Source: Verrucomicrobium sp. BvORR034 (GTDB taxonomy: Bacteria > Verrucomicrobiota > Verrucomicrobiia > Verrucomicrobiales > Verrucomicrobiaceae). From it: DNA of 32,893 nt. The position numbers and the translations under genes were made by a program. The notes under the pieces were generated by a model. The model had not been told where the DNA came from and made no database searches. It saw nothing but the letters and a program-made list of their open reading frames with translations. Where the stretch lies: NCBI RefSeq assembly GCF_000739635.1, contig NZ_BATQ01000101.1:1-32893 (forward strand), written 5' to 3'. Positions 23,666 to 30,414 of this stretch are shown piece by piece. Within the stretch, counting starts at the first letter, position 1, and each line of letters opens with the position of its first letter.

Positions 23666-26284
23666 TTACTTCGTGCCCACCGTCGCCGCAGGAGCGGCTG
23701 ACGGCTTCAACACACGGAGCTCGTGCACGCTCCAGAAGTTCCCCTTGGCAGAGCCAGTCTGGGTGATCTTCACGAACTTGGTCTTCACGGGCTTCTCAAA
23801 CACCAGCTCCGTCACCGCCCCGGAGGGCTGGCCGGTCAATAAGGGCTTGGACCACTCCGTGCCATTGCTGGACACCACCACCGTATAGCCGCGTGGGAAA
23901 TCATTCGCAGAACGGGTGCTGTCCAACTCCACTCCCGCCACTTCTGTCTCGGAGGGCAGCTCGATGGTCAACCACTCACCACCTGCCTGGAACTTGTTAG
24001 TGCTCCAGCGGCTGGCGAGATCGTTGTCCAACGCCTTGGCAAGAGACGAGTCGTTCAAGCTTGAAGTGAGCTTCCACTCCTTTGAGTTTGTCATGGGCTG
24101 GGGAAGACCGGACCGCAGTTCGTCGATGGTCCAGGCTGCCACGCGGCCTTTGGTCGCGGCGCGCAACTTCTTGACCTCGTCCTTGGTCACCAACGCACCT
24201 TGATTGCCAAAGGCCTTGCGCACATAGCTGGCCACATCGGCGATCCAATCGTCGTTGTTGCTGCCCAGCGGCACCATCTGCGACTCATACGTTTTGCCTT
24301 CGATCGGGCCCGCCAGACCGTGCAAGAGCACCTTCACGAGGAAGTCGCTCTGGAGCACCGTCTTGGAGCCAGCCAAGGGAGGGGCCATGGTCACCCCTTC
24401 ACGACCCGGCATGGGCATGCCTTTGCCATCAAAGCCGTGGCAGGCAAAGCAGATCGTACGAAAGGCTTCCTGCCCTTTCTCGAGACGCTTCTTGTCCTGC
24501 TGGCTGAAGTTGCCAGCCAGTTTGGGGGCTTCCACCAGAAGCTGCGCTCCGATTTCCTTCACCCCCAGAGACGGGCTCATGAAGATGGTCGTCTGCGAGT
24601 CCTTCTTCCAATCTGGCCAGTTGAGCAGCTTGCCGGTCATCAGAGACTGCAACACCACGGTGGGGGAGCTATCCTGACGCAGGGACTTGATTTGGGGAAT
24701 GAGGGCCTCGTTGCCCTGCTTCAGCAGCGTCTCTGCCACGCGGATCGCCACCGCGCGCACTTGGGCGTCTTCGTCTTTGAGCTTCTCCGTTACCAGTTCA
24801 GGAGTCAACGCTCCGAGGCCTTCCAGGGTCCACAGGGCATGAATGCGGGCCAGGGGGGTCTCATGCTTCTGCGTCATGGCCACCAGGGCGGGGACCACCG
24901 ACTTGTCGCCCTTCACAATCAGCATGCGCTGGGCGGTATCACGCCACCAGCCATTTGGGTGGGCGAGGTGGGCCACCCACTGCGCGGGCGTTTCCTCCAG
25001 CATGCGGGGCTGGGGGCCGGGCTTGAAGTCCTTGTGCGTCAGACGCCAGATGCGGCCTTTGCCGATGTTCTTCTCGAATCCGTTTTCGATGACCTTGCCA
25101 CGCAGGTAGCTGCCTTCCTTCACCCAGTTGCCTTCCTGGATGATGCCGCGATACATGTCCACGATGTAGAAGCAGCCATCCGGCCCGGTGGTCATGTTCA
25201 GCGGGCGGAAGTTCAAGTCCCGGCTGCGGAGGAACTCGGACTGGCCATGCGGATTCGCCACTGTGGTGACCCCGTCCTTCACCTCCACCGTAGCCCGGCG
25301 GATGAGACGGCCCACGGGTTCAGGAAGAAACACGTTGCCATAGAGTTCCTTTGGCAGGCGGTCGCCGCGATAGACGGTCTGGCCCGCGCAACCGGTGAAA
25401 TGATTGAGCGTGCCGTCCTCCGGACGTGCCCGGTTCGGACCACCCTGGAAATCTGCCGCACCCACCAGCGGCCAGACGGTGTCAAAGTCTGCGGACTTCT
25501 GGCTGCTGACGTTGATGGCCGCGTAGAGGATGTGGGTCTGGTAGTTCCAGAGGCCCTTCTCACCCCCGGCGTTGGACCACCACATCTTGCCGTAGTCATC
25601 TTGGGCCACGCCCCACTGGCCACCGTTGGCGGCCGTGTTTTCCTTGCCCGCAGCGACACCCGCGCCGTTCCAGCGCAGGCGGTAGCTGTTGTAGGTGGTG
25701 TAGATCCAGTTGTCCTGACCCCAGACCAGCCCGCTCGGCTGGTGTTCGAGATTACCGCCGCGGGGACCGCCCTCGTACCAGAGCGACTGCTCATCGGCCT
25801 TGCCATCGCCGTCCTTGTCCTTGTGCAGCGTGATGTCGTTCGTATTCGTCACGCCCACGAGCACCCGGTCATCCAACGGCAACACCATGCGGGGCAGCAG
25901 CAGATTGTCCAGATAGACGGAGTGCTTGTCATAGACGCCATCGCCCTTGCTGCTCTCGTGTCGGCTGATGCGACTCTTCGGTATCAGTTCATCGGTGCCG
26001 TCGATGTCCTGCATGTACGTGTTCATCTCCGCCACATACATGCGGCCGTTTCCATCGAAGACGCACAGCACCGGCTCCGTCACCTGTGGCTCGCTCAGCA
26101 CGAGCTCCAGCTTGTAGCCATCGGGCAGCTCAATCGTCTTAAGCTCCTCCTCCGGAGAAAGCATGGGCGACTGCTTGATGAGCTGGGCGGGAGCAGGCAC
26201 CGGAGCTGCCGGGGGACTGTCGGCAGCCGTGGCGACTGCCGCAGGGAGCAGCAGGCAGGAGAGGAGAGTGGAAGTGCGTTTCAT
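23666..26284 (-). CDS. PVC-type heme-binding dehydrogenase with HEAT-like and discoidin-like domains
   Basis: This 872-residue exported protein starts with a Sec signal (MKRTSTLLSCLLLPAAVATA). A propeller-type dehydrogenase domain follows (about 50-420), with the PVC-family segments RMYVAEMNTYMQDIDG, PSGLVWGQDNWIYTTYNS and TGPDGCFYIVDMYRGIIQEG. A HEAT-like helical region (about 435-560) contains PLARIHALWTLEGLGALT. The cytochrome c domain has CFACH at 611-615 and a downstream GMPMPGREG. A discoidin (F5/8 type C)-like beta-sandwich closes the protein (about 730-862). The architecture suggests a periplasmic or surface oxidoreductase passing electrons to heme and held to carbohydrate; the substrate is unknown. 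ATG 26284 follows a TTCC leader, with ATG 26302 as alternative. It starts 52 bases after the PEP-CTERM gene, so co-transcription is plausible. Confidence 0.93.
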   Translation of the reverse strand: MKRTSTLLSCLLLPAAVATAADSPPAAPVPAPAQLIKQSPMLSPEEELKTIELPDGYKLELVLSEPQVTEPVLCVFDGNGRMYVAEMNTYMQDIDGTDELIPKSRISRHESSKGDGVYDKHSVYLDNLLLPRMVLPLDDRVLVGVTNTNDITLHKDKDGDGKADEQSLWYEGGPRGGNLEHQPSGLVWGQDNWIYTTYNSYRLRWNGAGVAAGKENTAANGGQWGVAQDDYGKMWWSNAGGEKGLWNYQTHILYAAINVSSQKSADFDTVWPLVGAADFQGGPNRARPEDGTLNHFTGCAGQTVYRGDRLPKELYGNVFLPEPVGRLIRRATVEVKDGVTTVANPHGQSEFLRSRDLNFRPLNMTTGPDGCFYIVDMYRGIIQEGNWVKEGSYLRGKVIENGFEKNIGKGRIWRLTHKDFKPGPQPRMLEETPAQWVAHLAHPNGWWRDTAQRMLIVKGDKSVVPALVAMTQKHETPLARIHALWTLEGLGALTPELVTEKLKDEDAQVRAVAIRVAETLLKQGNEALIPQIKSLRQDSSPTVVLQSLMTGKLLNWPDWKKDSQTTIFMSPSLGVKEIGAQLLVEAPKLAGNFSQQDKKRLEKGQEAFRTICFACHGFDGKGMPMPGREGVTMAPPLAGSKTVLQSDFLVKVLLHGLAGPIEGKTYESQMVPLGSNNDDWIADVASYVRKAFGNQGALVTKDEVKKLRAATKGRVAAWTIDELRSGLPQPMTNSKEWKLTSSLNDSSLAKALDNDLASRWSTNKFQAGGEWLTIELPSETEVAGVELDSTRSANDFPRGYTVVVSSNGTEWSKPLLTGQPSGAVTELVFEKPVKTKFVKITQTGSAKGNFWSVHELRVLKPSAAPAATVGTK

Positions 26285-26335
26285 GGAAGGAAGCGGCCTC
26301 AAGGCGGAGATAATACGGACAAACCGGGATTAAAA

Positions 26336-29300
26336 TTAGCGACGACGACGACGCATGAAGCCAGCCATCGCCGCAAACAGCAGCAACACCGACCTGCCGG
26401 GCTCCGGAACGGCTGTGATCTGGGCGTAGAGTCCCGTGCTGTCCTTGTACAAGTTCCAGGCATATCCCGAGTCTCCCAGGGCAGGGAGGGAGGATGTATC
26501 GAGCGAGAAATCGCCTGTCACTGTCGAGCCCGTCCAGTCGATCAGTTTCCAGGTATCGCCCAGCGCCCAGCCGAGGCTGTTCGTGGTGGGGTTCGCGAGT
26601 TGGATGGTTCCTGCCAGTTGAATGGTCGAGGGGCTGGATAGGAAGAGCAGGTCGTTCTCGTCCAGACTCGTGTCAGCCCCAGCAACACTGGAGAACAAGT
26701 CGAACTGGAACACCGTGGCGCTGTTGAAGGAGAAGGCGCCCGTACCTGTCACAGTCATGGCGAAGTCCTCTGCCACCGTCGCACTAGCCCCGCCGTGGCT
26801 CTGACCCACCACCAGGAAGCTGCCGGCCCCGAGGCTGATGTTGGCGGTGCTGCCGCCCGTGATGCTGCCGCCACCGCCAAGCTTGGCGCCTGCCGCCACG
26901 GAGACGCTGCCGCTGCCTGTGCCGGATCCCGTGGCGTTGTTCACCAGGAGCATGCCTTCCGTTACCGTGGTGCCGCCACTGTAGGTGCTGGCTCCGCCGC
27001 TGAAGGTCTGGGTACCACTCCCTTTCTTCGTGATGCTGCCGACTCCGGTCAGGTTGCCGGAGTAGCTGGCATCCCGGTTGTTGTTGCCCACGGTCAATGC
27101 GACCGCCTGGGGAGTCCCGGCGTTGTTGGCCAGGGCCAGGGCCGTGGCACCGCTCAAGCCGCCAAAGGTGAAGGCATTGGAAACAACCGTGGAGTCAAAG
27201 ACGATGGCACCCGCGCCCGTGGCCACCGTGCTGTTCTGCACCGCCAGGCTGTTGCTCAGGCGAAGAGTGCCTGCATTCACCCGGGTGTCGCCAGTGTAGG
27301 TATTCGCCCCGGAGAGCACCAGGGTGCCCGTACCGGCTTTCGCAATGCCACCGTCCGCCGTCGCGCCCAGTGAGGCGTCGTGATTGATGCTCGCGCTGAT
27401 GGTGAGCAGGTTGGTCGCCGTGGTCTCGATGGTGCCGCCGCCCGCCTTCACAATGATCTGGCCGGCCGTGCCGCCGAGGGTGTTGTTTCCTGCAAGCGAT
27501 CCGTTGTTCGCTGCTGCCTGGAGGGTGCCGCCGTTGAAGTAGAGCACGCTTCCAGTATCAATGGCGTGGGCACTGCCCGCCGTGAAGCGGAGGATGCCCC
27601 CATTCAGGTAGTGCGTCGCCGTGCCGATCGCGTTGCTGCCCCCGTTGGCGCCAAGGGCGTAGGTGGCGGCAAAGAAGGTGCCGCCATCCTGGTTGATGGT
27701 GACCACTGCGCCAGTCTGCTTGGAGATGAACGCGCGACCGGCTCCAACCGTGCCGTTGTCCTGGATGTTGATTACAAGCTGGTTGTTCGCCGTGGTGATC
27801 ATGTTCCAGTCACCGGAGTTGGAGAGTGTGCCGTTGCCGCGGACGGTGATCACCGCCGCCGTGCCGGTGCCGCCGGTCATGTTCCAGCCAGGGTTGCTGG
27901 AGGCGTAGTTGCCCGTGACATCCAGCGTGCCTCCGGAGAGGTTGAATCCCATGTTCGAACCTGCCGCCAGGCTGCCGGTGAGCCGCAGAATGCCGTTACC
28001 GGTCTTGGTGATGGTCGCGGCCGAGGTGTTGTCACCCACGACGTTCGGATTGGCGCTCATCACGCCGGAGAGCGTGGCGTTGAACCCGTTGGTGTTGTAG
28101 GTCAGCGTCTGGCCCGGATTGATCTGGATGTTCCTCGCGCTGGTCACATCGGCCACATTGGAGCGCAGGATGGTGCCTCCCAGCGTGGTCATGGTCGCTG
28201 TGGCAGAGCTGCTGCCGAGGGCATTTGCGTGGTACAGATCCACCGTGCCGCCCTGCAGGTAGATGGCTCCGGTGAAGGTGTTGTCGCCGCCCAGCGCCAA
28301 GATGTTGTTGCCGTATTTCTCAAGGCCTACCGCACCGCCATTGTCGGTGATCACCGAGTTGATGCGCAGGTTATTCCCGCTGTTACCGTAGATCCAGAGG
28401 TTGCTGCCGCCCAGCGCACGGATCGTGCCGCCCGTAATGATTTGGGTGCCACTCACGGCACTGAGGATCCCGCCGGACTGCACCGTGGTGTCACCCGTGA
28501 TGGTCAACGTGCTGTTGCCGCCGGTGGAAAATCGGATGCTCTGGGTGTCCCCGAGAAGCCCAATGCTGGAGGTGATGTTGCTGTTCACCCCGGAGCCAAA
28601 GCTGTTGTTGGTGTAGCCAGTCGTCGCCCCGACCTGACCGGACTTCGCGGATACAAAGTCAAGACCATTGTACACTGCGCCAATGAGAATGTCGTTGGCA
28701 GCTCCCAAAACACTGGAGGTCACCGTGCTGCCGCCCAACGCGGTCGGCGCATTGGTGAAGCTCACAGTCGTGTTGTTGCCAAAGCTGAGAAACGCGCCCG
28801 CCTCGCGCACATAGCCCGCGCCGCCTGCCGTGCCGGTGAAAACCACCGCGGCTCCCGCGCCGGTGGAGTTGAGCGTGTGCACCCCGGCCTTGAGTGTGAG
28901 CCCGACGAAGGTCTGCGTGTTGACTCCTGAACTTGCCGCCGTCTGGGTGAAGGTGGCAGAGCCGTTGGTCCCGCCCAGCACCAGGCCGATGGTGGGATTG
29001 ATGCGGTTGGTAGCGGCGGTGGTGTCGCCGTTCACAAACGTGCCGCTGTTCACCGTGAGGCCGGACACATTGGCCAGCGTGCCCGCACCCGTGAGGGTGA
29101 GCGTGCCGCTGCGCACCGTGACCGTGCCGGACAGGCTGCTGACAGCGCTGATCGTCAGGTTGTTGGAGGTGATGAGATTGCCTGCGCCGTTGATGGCCAG
29201 CGTGTTCGCGCCATTGGCCACCGCACCGGCGATCGTGAGCGTCCTGCCTGATGCGAGCTCCCAGGACTGGCTGCCGCTGAGCGTGAGCGCCGGGCCAAGG

Positions 29301-29683
29301 ATGAGGTCTTGCGTCGCCGTGGTGAGATCGATCCCCACTCCGGAAATGCCTGCCAACGTGATGGTGTTGCCGCCGCCGATGTTCACCGTCGCGCCGGGAT
29401 CCACGATCTTGATCTGGCCAAACGTCACATTGCCGCCGGTGTTGACCGTGGCATTTCCAGCGGTCACGGCACTGGTCCACTGGGCGATGTCCGACGCCGT
29501 GGGGATCACGCCGCCCATCCAGGAGCCAGTGGCATTGAGCCCGGTGGTGTTGTTTGCCTTGTTGATGGTCGCGCCAAAGCCCACAGCAGGCAGGGACAGC
29601 AGGGCGCCGACGAGCAAACCGACCGCACGGGAGGGGCGGAACGACAGGTGTTGGAACAGGTGGCAGGGGAACGAGGCTTCCAT
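26336..29683 (-). CDS. PEP-CTERM surface protein with autotransporter-associated beta-strand repeats
   Basis: This 1115-residue protein has a long signal region (about 1-38, ending LSLPAVGFGA) and a Gly/Ala/Ser/Thr/Asn-rich beta-helical body. Recognisable autotransporter-associated beta-strand repeats (PF12951) include GGIAKAGTGTLVLSGANTY (from about 778) and GSITKKGSGTQTFSGGASTY (from about 882), with weaker copies earlier such as GNNILALGGDNTFTG. The C-terminus is a PEP-CTERM sorting signal: VPEPG (1092-1096), a hydrophobic stretch, then MRRRRR. No outer-membrane barrel domain is present, so despite the repeat name this is not a classical autotransporter. It should instead be processed by an exosortase-type system not encoded here. 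Its role is probably adhesion or matrix (inference). RR2 ends 84 bases upstream. Confidence 0.93.
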   Translation of the reverse strand: MEASFPCHLFQHLSFRPSRAVGLLVGALLSLPAVGFGATINKANNTTGLNATGSWMGGVIPTASDIAQWTSAVTAGNATVNTGGNVTFGQIKIVDPGATVNIGGGNTITLAGISGVGIDLTTATQDLILGPALTLSGSQSWELASGRTLTIAGAVANGANTLAINGAGNLITSNNLTISAVSSLSGTVTVRSGTLTLTGAGTLANVSGLTVNSGTFVNGDTTAATNRINPTIGLVLGGTNGSATFTQTAASSGVNTQTFVGLTLKAGVHTLNSTGAGAAVVFTGTAGGAGYVREAGAFLSFGNNTTVSFTNAPTALGGSTVTSSVLGAANDILIGAVYNGLDFVSAKSGQVGATTGYTNNSFGSGVNSNITSSIGLLGDTQSIRFSTGGNSTLTITGDTTVQSGGILSAVSGTQIITGGTIRALGGSNLWIYGNSGNNLRINSVITDNGGAVGLEKYGNNILALGGDNTFTGAIYLQGGTVDLYHANALGSSSATATMTTLGGTILRSNVADVTSARNIQINPGQTLTYNTNGFNATLSGVMSANPNVVGDNTSAATITKTGNGILRLTGSLAAGSNMGFNLSGGTLDVTGNYASSNPGWNMTGGTGTAAVITVRGNGTLSNSGDWNMITTANNQLVINIQDNGTVGAGRAFISKQTGAVVTINQDGGTFFAATYALGANGGSNAIGTATHYLNGGILRFTAGSAHAIDTGSVLYFNGGTLQAAANNGSLAGNNTLGGTAGQIIVKAGGGTIETTATNLLTISASINHDASLGATADGGIAKAGTGTLVLSGANTYTGDTRVNAGTLRLSNSLAVQNSTVATGAGAIVFDSTVVSNAFTFGGLSGATALALANNAGTPQAVALTVGNNNRDASYSGNLTGVGSITKKGSGTQTFSGGASTYSGGTTVTEGMLLVNNATGSGTGSGSVSVAAGAKLGGGGSITGGSTANISLGAGSFLVVGQSHGGASATVAEDFAMTVTGTGAFSFNSATVFQFDLFSSVAGADTSLDENDLLFLSSPSTIQLAGTIQLANPTTNSLGWALGDTWKLIDWTGSTVTGDFSLDTSSLPALGDSGYAWNLYKDSTGLYAQITAVPEPGRSVLLLFAAMAGFMRRRRR

Positions 29684-29725
29684 GGACGGGAAACCTAAGG
29701 AAACCAGCGGTCTGCCACCATAGAC

Positions 29726-29751
29726 CATTCGGTCTGAAATGGCCCCGAATG
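29726..29751 (-). promoter_or_regulatory. Candidate operator: inverted CATTCGG repeat before the PEP-CTERM gene
   Basis: CATTCGG (29726-29732) and CCGAATG (29745-29751) are perfect 7-bp inverted arms 12 bases apart, 43-68 bases upstream of ATG 29683. The right arm extends to CCCCGAATG, the exact complement of the nonamer CATTCGGGG found at 5731-5739. A binding site for a NarL-type regulator dimer is plausible; a leader hairpin is the alternative. Confidence 0.42.
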
Positions 29752-29767
29752 CCCCCTCGCGACGGTC

Positions 29768-30394
29768 TCAATGTCCTAGAAACTTCACCACTGCCTCCGT
29801 GCGGGACTGCACGTGGAGCTTGCCGTAGATGGAGTGCAGGTGCCCGTGCACGGTGCTGGAGCTGATGCCCAACTGGTGGGCGATCTGCTTGTAGGGGAGC
29901 CCTTTGGAGAGCAGGCCCAGGATCTCCTGCTCACGCCGCGTCAGCGTCTCCACCTCGCTGGAGGGGTGGGGGATCTGGTGAAAGTGGGAGACGACCATGC
30001 GGGCGATCTGCATGGACATAGGCGCCCCGCCGCGTTGCACCTCGTGGATGGCGGGAATCATCTCCACCGGGGCGCTGCGCTTCAGCAGATAGCCGCTGGC
30101 TCCGGCCCGCAGGGAGTCAAAGATCTGCTGCGAGTCATCATAGGTGGTGAGCATGACGATCAGCAGGGCTGGATGAGCCCGCTTGAGCAGGGCGGTGCAC
30201 TCAATGCCATTGCGGCCCGGGAGATTGATGTCCATGAGCACCACGTCCGGCAGAGAGCGGGGGATCTCGCGCAGCGCTTCTTCCGCGGAGGGATGCGCCC
30301 CCACACAGACCATCTCAGGATCGTGTTCCAGGATCTTGCGGAACCCTTCACGGGTGGCGCGATCATCTTCTACAAGGGCGACGCGGGTGGGCAT
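29768..30394 (-). CDS. NarL/FixJ-type response regulator (RR2)
   Basis: This 208-residue regulator has a receiver domain with D10/D11, phospho-acceptor D55 (VVLMDINLPGRNG), switch T83/T84 and K105 (GYLLKRSAP). Its C-terminal LuxR-type helix-turn-helix (about 150-205) contains LTRREQEILGLLSKGLPYKQ and the recognition-helix segment SSTVHGHLHSIYGKL. It starts 20 bases after the kinase HK2 stops, so the two form an operon and almost certainly a cognate pair. The next gene downstream, the PEP-CTERM surface protein, is the obvious candidate target because its leader carries an inverted CATTCGG repeat. Confidence 0.95.
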   Translation of the reverse strand: MPTRVALVEDDRATREGFRKILEHDPEMVCVGAHPSAEEALREIPRSLPDVVLMDINLPGRNGIECTALLKRAHPALLIVMLTTYDDSQQIFDSLRAGASGYLLKRSAPVEMIPAIHEVQRGGAPMSMQIARMVVSHFHQIPHPSSEVETLTRREQEILGLLSKGLPYKQIAHQLGISSSTVHGHLHSIYGKLHVQSRTEAVVKFLGH

Positions 30395-30414
30395 GTGAGG
30401 AAGGGACGGAAAGC

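Noticed and set aside
26339-26351. GACGACGACGACG microsatellite-like run
   Set aside because: It encodes the poly-Arg tail of the PEP-CTERM signal, a normal part of that motif.
24200-26641. 813-codon plus-strand open frame opposite the heme/discoidin gene
   Set aside because: It runs antisense to a protein with clear family motifs. Its translation has no recognisable domain and reflects GC-rich codon bias of the real gene.
27380-28930. 516-codon plus-strand open frame opposite the PEP-CTERM gene
   Set aside because: It is antisense to a repeat-rich real gene; the translation is His/Val/Gly/Arg-rich with no domain.
26700-29600. Many similar GC-rich short repeats that could suggest a DNA repeat array or CRISPR
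   Set aside because: The repetition is at protein level (Gly/Thr/Asn-rich beta-strand repeats) with variable spacing; there are no uniform direct repeats with unique spacers.
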